From Panopea generosa (Eukaryota > Mollusca > Bivalvia > Adapedonta > Hiatellidae), in the NCBI GenBank assembly GCA_029582155.1, contig CM055906.1, positions 14,062,343-14,126,342 of the forward strand: DNA of 64,000 nucleotides, written 5' to 3'. Positions 1-10,579 of the stretch are shown piece by piece. The notes below the pieces were generated by a model. The model was not told the DNA's origin. It worked only from the letters and a program-made list of their open reading frames with translations, and made no database searches. The position numbers and the translations under genes were made by a program. Each line of letters begins with the position of its first letter. Positions within the stretch are counted from its first letter, which is position 1.

Positions 1-628
1 AAAACAGTTTCGAATCTGCCATTCGAACAACATGACAGCAGCTAAGGGATGCCAGCCGACATATTGATGTCCTGGATCTTAGTACAATTATACGTATAGA
101 TAAAGGCTGGTACACTTGTTATTTTGCCCGCTACGACAGTTGTACTATTTAATCAGTTATTGAAGACTTGGAAGTATTGCCACTTACACAATAATGCTTC
201 GTGGACAAGTATCGATAGTTTTCGTTACAGATCGTGACACCGTAACAGTTGTGTTGACATATCTGTACTATTTTATATGAGTAATTAACACTGACAAAAA
301 ATGATGTCTTCAGTCAGTCAGTCTATGTTTGTTTACCCTCGCAACTATGCTCTAGGCATTTTGTCGTCTACATATACAGTGCTAATTTTGAAAATATTAG
401 AATCAAAACTGTATTTATAACATGACTTACCTTGTTTCAAATAATTTTCTCTGCTAAAATTGATAAGGTAGTCTAGTTGTAAGCGGGTGTATTTTTTTAT
501 TTGTAAGTATGGGATAAATCGTGTTGCCCTTGTTAGGATACATTATTGCTTCAGGATCCAGGGGTCTCCAGTTTCATTCCCGGTTGGGGTTCATCACGGT
601 GCCTTATTCGGGCAATTTAATGAAGTGT
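1..628. other. Intergenic, no feature seen
   Basis: AT-rich DNA without a convincing ORF, splice pair or repeat. The only ORF here is short and overlaps the start of the 5S-like SINE that follows. Confidence 0.5.
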
Positions 629-900
629 ACATAGGTCACTTACAACATGTTAAGCTAGCTATTATTGTGTTGTTGTTGAAGTGCACTGACTGTATTGGAA
701 GTTGAGTAATGAAGTACAGGGTTAGTACTCGGATGGGTGACCGCTGTCACTTTAATGTTGATGAGGATTAACTTTGGAACCTGTGTCCGCACAAAACTCT
801 CTTTCCTTGGGATGGGACTGGATATAGCCAGGAACTGCGGGAAACCACAGGCTGTGCAGTTGGGGGCTAAGCCCTAAAGGTTAATGAGGGGAGGAGTGTA
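629..900 (+). repeat. 5S rRNA-like SINE, copy 1
   Basis: Positions 697-750 match the internal promoter half of eukaryotic 5S rRNA: a degraded A-box (GAAGTTGAGTAATG), then GGTTAGTACTCGGATGGGTG, the intermediate element plus C-box. The 5' third of 5S rRNA is not recognisable, and a non-5S tail follows (770-900, ending near GGCTAAGCCCTAAAGG). This is the layout of a 5S-derived SINE (SINE3 class), not of a 5S gene. The block repeats about 285 bp downstream. Seen: the 5S match and the duplication. Inferred: SINE status. Confidence 0.65.
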
Positions 901-908
901 GTGAATGT

Positions 909-1050
909 ATATAGGTCACTTACAACAGCCTCGCTGTTAAGCTAGCTATTGTAGCGACATGGTTGAAGTACACTGACTTTAAGTTGGAAGTTAAGCAACG
1001 AAGTACAGGGTTAGTACTCGGATGGGTGACTGCTGTCACTTTAAAAGCAT
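909..1050 (+). repeat. 5S rRNA-like SINE, copy 2
   Basis: Second copy with a better preserved 5S core at 986-1040 (GAAGTTAAGCAACG, then GGTTAGTACTCGGATGGGTG). It begins with the same leader as copy 1 (TATAGGTCACTTACAACA). Its tail differs from copy 1 but may share a diverged CC(T/C)GTGTCC stretch. Two adjacent copies in the same orientation suggest tandem duplication or a dimeric element. Confidence 0.65.
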
Positions 1051-1429
1051 GCAATCCTTTGAAGGGGATTTAAAGCAGTTGGTCCCGTGTCCAAGGAGAG
1101 TCATTCCCGTGATGTTGATAAGTGGAATAACCTTCCATCACATTTAAGAACAGTTTGACATCCCTACCTGATGGTGAAGGGGATAATCCAGTAAAGAAAT
1201 TAAAATGCCTGTAAAATACTTGTAAACTAAACATGTGCACTTTGTGCCTGCACATTATCCTCAGGTTAGGGTTTTGCAGTGTAAGTAAGATAGAAAGGAA
1301 GAATTATAAGGGTTTACAATGCGCCTGGAGATGGCAATTGTTTTTTTCCCTACTGCCTGATGCGGCTGTGAATTGGCGTTTTTTCATCGGCGTTGCATAT
1401 CGCGATACTTCATTTTCAGAATGATGCAT
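1051..1429. other. Intergenic, no feature seen
   Basis: Small ORFs occur on both strands (61-63 codons) with no recognisable domain. Part of the left end could be tail of the 5S-like SINE. Confidence 0.4.
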
Positions 1430-1765
1430 ATCAGACTATTGTGCCAGCTAGAGATGCACCGGTTTACAATATAGAATCGGACTATTATGCTACCTAGTGA
1501 TGCATCGGTTGACAACATAGTATCAGACTATTGTGCCAGCTAGTGATGCACCGGTTGACAACATAGTATCAAACTTGTGCAAGTTAGTGACGCACTGGTT
1601 GACAACATAGTATCAGACTATTGCGACAGCTGGTGATACATCGGTTAACAACATTGTTTCAGAATATTGTGCCAGCTAGTGATGCATTGGTTGACAATAA
1701 AGTATCAGACTTTTGCTAGTGAGTGGTGCACCAGTTGACAACATAGTGGCAAACTATGCGACAGC
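1430..1765. repeat. 46 bp minisatellite, about 7 degenerate copies
   Basis: The block TATCAGACTATTGTGCCAGC, then TAGTGATGCACCGGTTGACA, then ACATAG recurs with a period of 44-46 bp; GGTTGAC occurs at about 1507, 1553 and 1597. Copies differ by substitutions and small deletions. No ORF survives across it. Confidence 0.85.
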
Positions 1766-1769
1766 GAGT

Positions 1770-2149
1770 GATTATCCGTATGAAAATACCGAGGCAACTA
1801 ATAGCATCTTGCTTCTTAAGTACATTTTACAGTGGTATTTTTTCAATCACTGTATTCGAAATAAATGTGAACAGCATGTTATTTCTCATAGCTACAACAG
1901 TAGAACATATGGAGTGATCACTTCTATTTAGCAACCACACATTTCCTTACTTTTTTTTATATACATATACTCCTATGTTACTATAATTTCTATGAAATGC
2001 AGAGTAGACAGATTGGTTGGAACTGTTTAAATACTTGAAAAGCAGCATTTAGATTAAACAGTTGTAATACCATGTCATTTATTTGATACTTTTTGCCGTT
2101 TAGGCTTAATTAAAATCTTTTGTAGGGCTGTGTATTGCTTGAGAAATGG
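1770..2149. other. Intergenic, no feature seen
   Basis: AT-rich sequence with no repeat or domain that I recognise. Confidence 0.4.
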
Positions 2150-2232
2150 TGATGACCGGGCTGGGGTTTGAATATGCGATCTTCCACAAGCGAGGTAAAT
2201 GCTCTACCCCTAGACCACTGGTGCGGTTTTAC
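2150..2232 (-). repeat. tRNA-derived SINE head, degenerate
   Basis: Read on the minus strand it has a pol III A-box-like GTGGTCTAGGGGTAGAGC and a decayed B-box (TATTCAAACCCC) at tRNA spacing. The arm around GCGATCTTCCACAAGCGAGG matches the head at 7285-7352, so the two belong to one family. No acceptor stem, hence not a tRNA gene. Confidence 0.5.
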
Positions 2233-2734
2233 AGGATGGAGGATTTCCGGTAAATACTAAACTAGCTCCTCTTCAGCACTGATTGTATGTTAAACCAAGC
2301 ACAGTACTGAACATGCATACTTCTGTGTTTGAAAATGATTTTAGTTGGTTACTTGCTGTATTGCAATACACTTGATAAATACAGTTGATTAAGGCATGTT
2401 ATATATGATATGCCGTATTGTGATATAACGCGATTTCAATATATTGCTACAGTCCTACATTTCGAGTTGATCCACAACAATCCTGCTGGTTGGAAACATT
2501 TTTTTACCCCCCCCCCCCCCCTCCATTTAATATATTCTAGGTCTTTGCTTGTCCTTTCCCTGTCAATATCCTTTAAAAGGATTTTCAGATTGGTTGCAAA
2601 TTAAAAGAGTCCCCTACCTACCTACCCACCTCTTATCTGGTATGGATTGGAAGTGGCAAACAAACAATTTTTTAAGGGTAGTCTTAGTTATCACATATTC
2701 AGATAATATAATATACACTTGGTTTGTGCTGTCG
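2233..2734. other. Intergenic with a C homopolymer
   Basis: Holds a poly(C) run near 2507-2521 and overlapping short ORFs with no domain. Confidence 0.4.
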
Positions 2735-2826
2735 AGGTACATCTCTATAGTGTAAGCTAGCACACTTTTCTGTTTGAAAAGAGCTCCAGGTTCAAGTCCT
2801 GGTTGGGATCTTGACACTCTTACGAA
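2735..2826 (+). repeat. tRNA-like SINE head, family H
   Basis: Contains GAGCTCCAGGTTCAAGTCCT (B-box GGTTCAAGTCC) preceded by GTACATCTCTATAGTGTAAG and GCACACTTTTCT. The same string of blocks occurs in reverse orientation at 20749-20838, showing a dispersed family. The cloverleaf is poor, so it is a tRNA-derived or tRNA-like retroelement head. Confidence 0.55.
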
Positions 2827-3210
2827 GTTGTACAAACTAAAAACTCCATTATATTTGTTAAAATTTAAATAAAAGTGTTATAGATGGTGTAAATACAATG
2901 CCGACCTTTCTTTACCAAGACTGTACACATGAGTGCCCATAGCCAATTGACACAGGTAATAATTAATATATATAAGACAATACAATTGGTATGGGCTTAA
3001 AGCTATATGATGCTAATAGAATGTGGCAACAAGAACTATTACCTGAATACATACAGACAACCAGGTTGGACTCAAAACCAGTCTCAAAATGTTACAATCA
3101 TGTAGTAATTGTAGTAAGTAAAACAGAAGAGAGGAAGCTAACAGAGAAATACCACAAGTTCTGTTTGTTTACAATAACTGAGACATATACATTAAGTCAC
3201 TGACAATATA

Positions 3211-3290
3211 GTTAAACCTGTGTTAGTGGTCACCTTTACTAGGAAACCATTTGTTGTAAACAACCACGACCTAGACACTGGATTCTGTCA
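3211..3290 (+). repeat. Fragment of small inverted-repeat element M
   Basis: GTTAAACCTGTGTTAGTGGT, CACC and the downstream GTAAACAACCACGAC align with the left half of the element at 15552-15730. Only this half is present, so it is a truncated copy. Confidence 0.55.
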
Positions 3291-4020
3291 GCCAGAACTA
3301 TAATATGAATGTAAGTGTTGTTTAAAACATTCTGTACAAATTATTTTACCAAATAATTCTTTAAGGACTGCACCCAAATATATACATCTATGGGTTGTTG
3401 TTTTACATCCGGGTATTTAACCATAATAAGTTATATCATTTATAGTACAAGTGATAAAACTTTTTTCGAATATGAATAAGTGATATCTCTTTTTAATATG
3501 GTTAAATAGAAAAACAGCACGCCATATACATAAAATCTTTTTGGTGGTATATTTCAAAAAGTGGATTATTCAACCAGTTACTGGTTTATGTAACTGATTC
3601 AACCGAATTTGAAAAATTAAGTTTTACCGTATACCACTTAAAAAGTCTGTTACACTGATATATAATTAATGAAACACATAAAGAATATTTGGTGGCAATT
3701 TATTCCCTAAACAAAAATAGATTTGACACAAAAGTAACACCTCTGCACAAGTAAGTCCATTTGTATCCCACTATATACCTTTGGTAACTAAGGTTACTTG
3801 TTATGTCTTTGGTATCCTAGAAAAAACATTTATGCTAAATATTTTTTTCACATTGTAGTTAAAATTAGAAATATTAAAAAATGTCTCTATCCCTGGTTAC
3901 TGGTTACTTCTTCGTCTTTTGGCACTCTAGATTACTACAGCAAATATACAACATCAAAAATTTAAGAAATACTAAAAAAACATGTCTTTATTTCTTGTTA
4001 CTTGGTTATCCTTCTTTGTG
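3291..4020. other. AT-rich intergenic
   Basis: No gene seen. Short motifs (GGTTACTGGTTAC; ACAGCAAATAT followed by CAACATC) recur here and at 4256-4275, hinting at an old duplication around the SINE at 4022. A small inverted repeat (CAACCAGTTAC ... GTAACTGATT) lies near 3570-3603. Confidence 0.4.
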
Positions 4021-4021
4021 C

Positions 4022-4170
4022 GGAGCGCGTGGTCCGGTGGTAGAGCACCAAACCCATGATCAGAGGGTCGTGGATTCGATCCTCCGCCGTGTGCTGTCCT
4101 TGAGCAAGACACATTCCCGCATATGCTTAATACTGGTTCTAACCAGGAAGTCTTCGAGCGTGATTTGTCT
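4022..4170 (+). mobile_element. tRNA-derived SINE with conserved core
   Basis: A tRNA-like head (A-box TGGTCCGGTGGTAGAGCACC; B-box GGATTCGATCC) is followed by GTCCTTGAGCAAGACAC and then TACTGGTTCTAACCAGGAAG. The last block recurs, slightly changed, behind a different head at 40380-40512, as expected of a modular SINE core. CTTGAGCAAG-type blocks are known from animal SINE central domains; the exact family is not assigned. Confidence 0.7.
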
Positions 4171-4579
4171 AAGTTGTAAGAACTTGTTTCGCAAATGAAG
4201 TAAAAATAAATAAGTTTAAACAAATCCTTCCTTATCTCTGGTAACTAATGGTTACGACAGCAAATATTCAACATCCAAGCAAGGACCTACATAGATTCTA
4301 AAAACTTCTTTGAGCGGACTTGCACATGGATTTACAAACAGACTAACATATTTTGGGCCATATATGAAACAATAAAAATGCTATATTTTCTATTCAACTT
4401 TATGGCAATTTATTATTTTGACAGTTATAAATCTTATCCTGACACACTGATATTAAATCAATTTACATATACAGTGATTGAAATTGATAAATCCCCTTTT
4501 AGGCAGTGCCTTATTTCATATTAACAAATTAATTCAGTAAAAATCATTTTATAATAATAAAGAATGAATGAATTAATAA

Positions 4580-4630
4580 ATAGGGTTTTACGGCGTACCA
4601 ACACATTAAAGGTTATTCGCCGCCAACAGG
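4580..4630 (+). repeat. Fragment of SINE core N
   Basis: GGGTTTTACGGCGTACCAAC followed by ACATTAAAGGTTATTCGCCG resembles the blocks at 15967-16042 and 19676-19758. No tRNA head is visible at this copy. Confidence 0.45.
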
Positions 4631-5585
4631 AAAGAAGATTCCAGGTTCACTCTACATGGACAAAAAAAACAAAAACAAATTAACATACAGATTTAAAAAA
4701 AATACATCAGCAAATGAATATGCAGAATGAACCTAGAACCTTGTTACCTGCAGAACTCCAGAATTTCATCAAATTCTGTCATATTACTCAAATTGTCGCT
4801 TCCTACGACATGCATAATACATAATGGTCCTATTCTTGCCATCACTCATACGGCTCCCTGAAACCACACAGGGGTTGATAATTTAACCACAATAGTGAAC
4901 ATGACAAAAATTATCAAATGAACATGACACCCATTCGGAGGATTCCTTCTCCTCTGCAAAGATCGGCGGTCATTCTATTCTTAGCCGGAACCACACGGGC
5001 TTAATAATAAAGAACACACCAGTGCCGTGTAGTTTGTTCAATATATCGAGTATATTCACCAGAAGACGCTACGGAACGACCAACCAGTTGCCAGTGGAAA
5101 TTCGGATCTTTAAATCGCTATTTTTTTAACAAATCAATTCAATAGAAAACAGATTATAATAATAAAATAACACACAAATTCCGGGTTATCTCTAATTGTA
5201 GAAGTATGTATTTGGCGTTCCTTCTAGCAGACCTGAACTTGGTGGTTCTTCTTCATTGGCGCTTGAGAATATGGGTATATGCTATTATAATTGATCGTAT
5301 ATTTTTTTCTTGTGTAATTTAAACTACATGTATTGTATACTAACAAGCCTATAGGCCAGTTATACTGCAATCTGTAACAATGCTTTAATGTATTTAATAA
5401 TTACATTCGAGTAATTCTGCACATAGTATGACTCAATATATGAATGTGCAAGTGACATCTATTATTTTGGTGTACTGGAGCCAGCTACGTGTATTTTTGC
5501 ACTTGCCAAATCTTTTGATTGCAAAAAATAAAGATGAATTTCACAGTTTCTACGTAACCTGTAATGAGAGGAATGTATGTCAGCA
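4631..5585. other. Intergenic, no feature seen
   Basis: No ORF of note and no recognised repeat. Parts of 4810-5110 are less AT-rich and could be an unrecognised dispersed element. Confidence 0.35.
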
Positions 5586-6175
5586 GTCTGGTTAGCTCAG
5601 TCAGGAAACCATTTGCCCGGTAAGCGAACGGTACCGGGTTTGAGTCCCAGATTGGCTGCATATTTTTCTCGTACTTTTATATTGGCACCATATGAAGGGC
5701 TGTGACATATGTAACTGAGAAATATTCATAGGAGTCTCTGGTCTCTATGGAAATTCTGGGACGAATTCCAAATTCATGGGGGATTATGTCAGTGTATGCG
5801 TATTACCTGCAAGAATAAAAATGTATGCCAGTGGTCAGGTTTGCTCTGTCAGTAGAGCATTCGCCTGTAAGCGAAAGGTCCCCGGTTCAAGTCCTGGATT
5901 GACTGCATATTTTTCTCGTCCTGTTAAATTGGCGCCTAACGTAGGACTGTGACATACATATTCCGAGAAGCATTTGCATGATTCTCTGGTCTCTATGGAA
6001 CTTAAGGACGGATTCCAAAAGAGTGTGGGAATATGTCACAGTGTGTGCCTAACTTGTAAGGAGAGAAAAATGTGTCAGCAGTCCGGTTAGCTCAGTCGGT
6101 AGAAATTTCGTCCTGTAAGCTAAAAGTCCTGGGTTCAAGTCCCGGATTGGCTGCATATTTTTCTTAATATATACC
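5586..6175 (+). repeat. Tandem tRNA-Thr-like SINE array, 3 units
   Basis: Three tRNA-like heads lie at 5586-5660, 5834-5907 and 6081-6155, about 247 bp apart, each followed by GCATATTTTTCT and a shared tail (blocks TCTCTGGTCTCTATGGAA, GGACGAATTCCAAA). Heads have A-box TTAGCTCAGTCGG, B-box GGTTCAAGTCC and anticodon arm (T)TCGCCTGTAAGCGAA, whose anticodon position reads TGT (Thr-like). Acceptor stems pair badly and no pol III terminator directly follows the head. These are tRNA-derived elements, not functional tRNA genes. Two more units lie inverted at 43168-43493. Confidence 0.75.
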
Positions 6176-6250
6176 ACAAATAGAGAAGTGTATTGAATAA
6201 GTATATCTTCAGAAATATAAAAACCTATTGATTTTTATTATGCACAGTCT

Positions 6251-7041
6251 CATTTTTAGCTCTACTGGCCAAAGGCCAGAAGTGCTTATGCGATGGCGCG
6301 TTGTCCGTCGTCCGTCGTCTGTCGTCTGTTAGCAGCACTTTCTCTGAAACCACTAGGCCAATTAAACTGAAACCTCACATGGATGTTGTTTTATTTCGAT
6401 CTGAAATTCAAGATGGCCGCCGTTACTTAAAATAGTCCAAAACCTAAAAACATCTTCTCATGACAGCCTAATATATTTTCAAAATGTTTATGTAGTAATG
6501 ATGACTAACTATAGTTTTGTTAGATTTGTTCAAATGGTGTCACTAGGGTTAAAATTGACCCCACACCGATGTTTCTATTGGATAGAAGAATTTCAAAAAG
6601 TGCTATGGCCACTATGAGAGAGTAGAATGTCCTCAGGCCCTCGTGGGCCGCTTGTTTTAAAACAAACCAGACCAACATTAAAATAATTTTGTTTGCTGTC
6701 TCCTAATCTGGTTTTCAATATTGAGTGGATCGGTAACATGATTTTTTTTAAATATAAAAACATATCATCTATACAATAAGTGTCATACATGCAGTTAAAA
6801 TATAAAAAAAAAATATGCTGTTTCGAAAATCAGAAAAAAGGTTATGAATAGGCAGTTATTTGATGAGTAGGCAGAAAGACAGCAAGCAACTTTTAAAGCA
6901 ACTTGGAATTTTTGTTAATATAAATAAATGAAACACACACAGACAAGAACCATAACTCTGGATTGCATTTTGGCACAGTTATGACCCTTTTTGGACATAG
7001 ACACCCAGGGGCGAGCTTTGTTGTCTTCTGACAACTCTTGT
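6251..7041 (+). mobile_element. Non-autonomous element with palindromic 5' end
   Basis: Starts with TTTTTAGCTCTACTGGCC and AAAGGCCAG (palindromic GGCCAAAGGCC), followed by a GTCCGTCGTC-rich stretch, and ends in GGCGAGCTTTGTTGTCTTCT plus GACAACTCTTGTT. The same 5' end occurs inverted at 38400-38541. Such short non-coding elements are common in mollusc genomes (from memory of the pattern, not a search). No transposase ORF. The boundaries are inferred. Confidence 0.55.
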
Positions 7042-7079
7042 TATACTGCCCATACACCAATTGACAGCTAATACTAAAC

Positions 7080-7355
7080 TAGAATGTATAGACAGAACTT
7101 ATGTTGTTATATGGTGTTTAGCGTCTTAGCGTCGCTTTAACAATGTTTCAGTCATATCGCGATGGTGTCTACTTGAGACAGTATTCTGAGTATACTGACA
7201 CCGGGCCGACCAGACCTAAATCTCTCCTCTAAATGCTGAGCGTCAAGCGAGGTAGCTTCTAGTACCATTTTAAAGTCCTTGGTACGACCCGGTCGGGGAT
7301 TGAACCCACGACCTTCCGCATGCGAGGCGGACGCTCTGCCACTAGACCTCGTGAT
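7080..7355 (-). mobile_element. tRNA-derived SINE (Ala-like head)
   Basis: On the minus strand the head at 7285-7352 has A-box TCTAGTGGCAGAGCG, anticodon arm TCCGCCTCGCATGCGGA (CGC, Ala-like) and B-box GGGTTCAATCCC. It is followed by a body ending in ACTGAAACATTGTTAAAGCG and GACGCTAAACACC, the kind of tail seen in mollusc SINEs. The 115-codon ORF across it is a by-product. Confidence 0.7.
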
Positions 7356-7359
7356 AAGG

Positions 7360-8155
7360 AGAAACAAATATAAACTTTTATTGACAATATGTTGGCAAGT
7401 CGAACGAAATACGTTTGATCCGCAAACAACACGTTTTGTCTCAAAAAGATAAACCAGACGTAATATTATTAGTTTCCGACAAAGACACATTACTATCAAT
7501 TTATTGGTAGTGACTTTGTCTTTACTGTCTGAAAAAATATACTAACGCATACAAAGGAACAATTATATCAAGACAGCCGAAAAAATATATAAGACAATTT
7601 CAAAAAATAAAATATAATTATAATTTACCATTTCCATTGTGTGGGCTGCAATCACATGTAATTGGAGGGGATTTCTAGCAACCTGTGAACATACGTACAC
7701 GTGGTTTCCATGTCAAAGTTGTCAAAATGTATGTCGGAATATTATGATTATATAAATAAGCAGAGAAAATATATACCGCGAAACACTTTATATAGGTAAA
7801 GCACGATACTTCACCTCGAAAAGATGTGTTAATGTATGTCGACATGTCCTTTTTATGAAAATGTCGCTAAAATATGTTACACAGATAAGTACATGTTAGT
7901 ATGTCGCAATATTTAAGTAGCGAAACTGTGATATTATATAGACAGGAGAATATAAAGTATGTCTAAATGTTGTGTTCTATCAAGGCATGTCGGCAAACCA
8001 TAACAGGATTTACCCTACATGAACACGTCATCAGTATGTCCCATATACGCTTCCATACTTTTCGGAGGATGAAGCAAACGCCGTATGAAAAATTAACCCC
8101 GTTTGATAATTATATCGTTAAAAACGGCCACATCAGAATGTTCTATGGTGATAAA
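7360..8155. other. AT-rich region with repeated TATGTCG words
   Basis: TATGTCG, or TATGTC in one case, recurs near 7731, 7834, 7899 and 7958 in AT-rich DNA that may be a very diverged tandem repeat. No convincing gene. A 67-codon ORF at 7967-8170 has no recognised domain. Confidence 0.35.
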
Positions 8156-8330
8156 GTTCTGCCAGCCTGATAGTCAGATAGTCACTTCATTATGTCGACA
8201 TCAGCGTTTTTATAAAGTCATTTATTTAGATGAATAAGGCAATATCAGTAAGTGACTAACTAGCTTAAAAAGTCCGTTAGTGCCCCCTCCTGCCACCAAC
8301 TTATAAGTTACTGATGATGACATCAGCATC
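8156..8330 (+). repeat. Outer inverted-repeat arm, left
   Basis: Blocks GTTCTGCCAGCCTGATAGTC, CACTTCATTATGTCGACATC, GACTAACTAGCTTAAAAAGT and CGTTAGTGCCCCCTCC each align with the reverse complement of 10580-10773. The arms are diverged but collinear over at least 145 bp and enclose about 2.3 kb. Confidence 0.7.
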
Positions 8331-8439
8331 TTGATGGCAAATTATTCAGTATACATGGGCCTAGGAGCGTTTCAATTATTAGGGGGGTGGGGGTAGAGGC
8401 AACCTGAGGAAATATGTATGAGGGTGTATCCCCTCCCGC

Positions 8440-9204
8440 TGGTTATGTGAAGGTGGTTGGCTATTGGTGGTCCCCTGGAATATTTTGGTATCTTAAATAC
8501 CAAATGTTGCATTAAATGGATATTTTATGATAAAATATGGTTGTTTTTTTACTCCTGGGACCAATATTTCGTGACTTTTAAATGTTTTATTATGGGGAAA
8601 ATACAAGATATATTAAACATCCGATTTCCCACGTGTTTTAAACCCGATACATCATGCGGTCTCCCTTCCCGCCATGGGGTATCCACTAAAAACCCAGCTG
8701 GAACGACATTCTTGCCCTCCGGGGAATCCTTTGCTGGTGGGGGTACATTGACCTCTCCCCGAAAATTTTGATTTCTTAATAAACAAATACTACATTCTAG
8801 TAAGATTTAGTTGTTACATGGTTGTTACACCAGTATGGGAGGGGGTGTCCCCTGCTGGTAGGGCTACGGAGGCCTACCCCAGAAAAAAATGATAGATAAA
8901 ACACCAAATGCTGAATTTTAATGAGTTTCCAGGATAAAGGATCTACCGCATTTACTGCAGTTTGGTCTTGGAGGGGTTGTCCCCTGCTGGTTGGGGTACC
9001 AGGACACTTATCTGATCTTTAAAACCTAATGCTGTATTTTTACATGTTTTAGAGAAAACAAATTGTTTTTTACTCTCGAATATTCTGTGATTTTACACGT
9101 TTTTATTAAATTATAACATGTATCATATAAATTGAACTTCCACTTTGTTTTAAACCCAGTACGTCATGCACTGTGAGAACTGAGAGAGTGTGGTGTTCTC
9201 TGCT
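8440..9204 (+). repeat. Degenerate tandem repeat inside the outer arms
   Basis: Motifs GGTGTCCCCTGCTGGT, ACCAAATGCTG followed by AATTTTAATGAG, and TTTTAAACCCAGTACGTCAT recur with variation, and again right of the inserted element (10373-10560). This marks imperfect units of a few hundred bases. No coding potential seen. Confidence 0.55.
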
Positions 9205-9213
9205 GGTTGGAAC
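9205..9213 (+). repeat. Left 9 bp direct repeat (target site duplication)
   Basis: GGTTGGAAC here is identical to 10373-10381, bracketing the foldback element exactly. Confidence 0.7.
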
Positions 9214-10372
9214 GATTCGCGGACAAAAGCCCCCCCGGACAAAAGCCCCCCCCGGACATAAGCCCCCTCAGACCGGTAGGGCGGACATAAGCCCCCTCGA
9301 TGTTTTTGCAAGGCGGACATAAGCCCCCTCGTCTAATTTTTTGGGGCGGACAAAAGCCCCCTCGACTATTTAAGCAGGGCGGACAAAAGCCCCCTTACCT
9401 AGAGTAATATAGTTGATAAACCCCCATTCACCTTTGTTTTTGGTCATAAGTCTGCTCAAATGTTTATCTTCTTAACAATTTCCGAATCAATAATGGTTAA
9501 ACATGTCTTAAAAAAAAGAATAGCGTATTTGGTTTAAAGCAAGGGAGAGTACTCGTTATAACTCTCAATGCGCAACGTCATTTATTGACGACATACCTAA
9601 TGCACACTCTGTTTTTATCGTTAAACTTAACCCTACTCGGCGCCTTTTCCCATTATTTTTTTTATGTCTGGCGATGAAAGCGTTTATAAGCCCCAACAAT
9701 AAGGTTAATCAATTATAACTTTGAACGATCCGCACTACTACTGCAAACAGAGCAGACCCTGATCAAGCCACTACTCGGCTATCATGATTTTGATTAGTTA
9801 CACCGTAATTATCCCGATGTTGTACAAATCCTGGGTGATTAAAGTTAATGTTATGTTGTTGTTGATAATTGTAAGTTTGTAAACATGCGATCATATTATA
9901 AATGCTAGAATTTTGTTTGACTGAATAAAGTTAGTCTTTATTTAACCTCTTTCTTAATTTTGTCTGACTATTTTCACATAAGTAAATTGAAGCTGTTTTC
10001 AACAAAAATAAAGGCTTCAATGGGGAAAAAATTACCGATAATAATTATTATTACAACTTGTGCATTAGGTGTGTCGTCTGTGACGCTGTGTCTGATACGC
10101 TATTTTGGCAAACAGTTTATTTTATTTTATACGGATTGAGGGGGGCTTTTGTCCGCTCTGTACACGAGGTAAGGGGGCTTATGTCCGCCCTATATTTTTT
10201 GGGATCGAGGGGGCTTTTGTCCGCCCTGCTAAAATGGTCGAGGGGGCTTATGTCCGCCCCTTGAGATTAGCCGAGGGGGCTTATGTCCGCCTTGCAAAAA
10301 CATCGAGGGGGCTTATGTCCGCCCTACCTGTTGGAGGGGGCTTATGTCCGGGGGGGCTTTTGTCCGTATACC
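9214..10372. mobile_element. Foldback / MULE-like element with iterated TIRs
   Basis: The left end (9214-9392) carries seven or more blocks of CGGACAAAAGCCCCC or CGGACATAAGCCCCC; the right end (10135-10366) carries the inverted blocks GGGGGCTTTTGTCCG or GGGGGCTTATGTCCG. Spacer words such as TGTTTTTGCAAGGCGGACAT on the left are mirrored by GCCTTGCAAAAACATCGAGG on the right, so the arms are true inverted repeats of about 180-230 bp. An exact 9 bp direct repeat flanks it. Long TIRs plus a 9 bp duplication fit Mutator-like elements, and sub-repeated TIRs fit foldback elements. The 740 bp interior has no ORF of size, so it is non-autonomous. It sits inside the inverted arms at 8156/10773. Confidence 0.8.
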
Positions 10373-10381
10373 GGTTGGAAC
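10373..10381 (+). repeat. Right 9 bp direct repeat (target site duplication)
   Basis: GGTTGGAAC, identical to 9205-9213. The flanking sequence then continues the local degenerate repeat. Confidence 0.7.
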
Positions 10382-10579
10382 AGGTCCCTGGAAATTGTTA
10401 TATTCTACAAACCAAAAGTTCTATTCTAGTTAGTTTTAATGAGGAATGGTTGTTTTATGCTTCAATATTTTTAACAATTATCAGATGTATTAAGAACCGG
10501 CTTTCAAACCCAGAACCTTATGCACTGCGAGTTAAAACGTAAGGCAGAGTGGTGTATTGAGTTAGGGGCGGCAATTAAC

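Noticed and set aside
3881..4223. 105- and 83-codon ORFs on opposite strands
   Set aside because: They run across the tRNA-derived SINE at 4022-4170 and have no protein-like features.
7152..7499. 115-codon minus-strand ORF
   Set aside because: It translates a SINE, head included.
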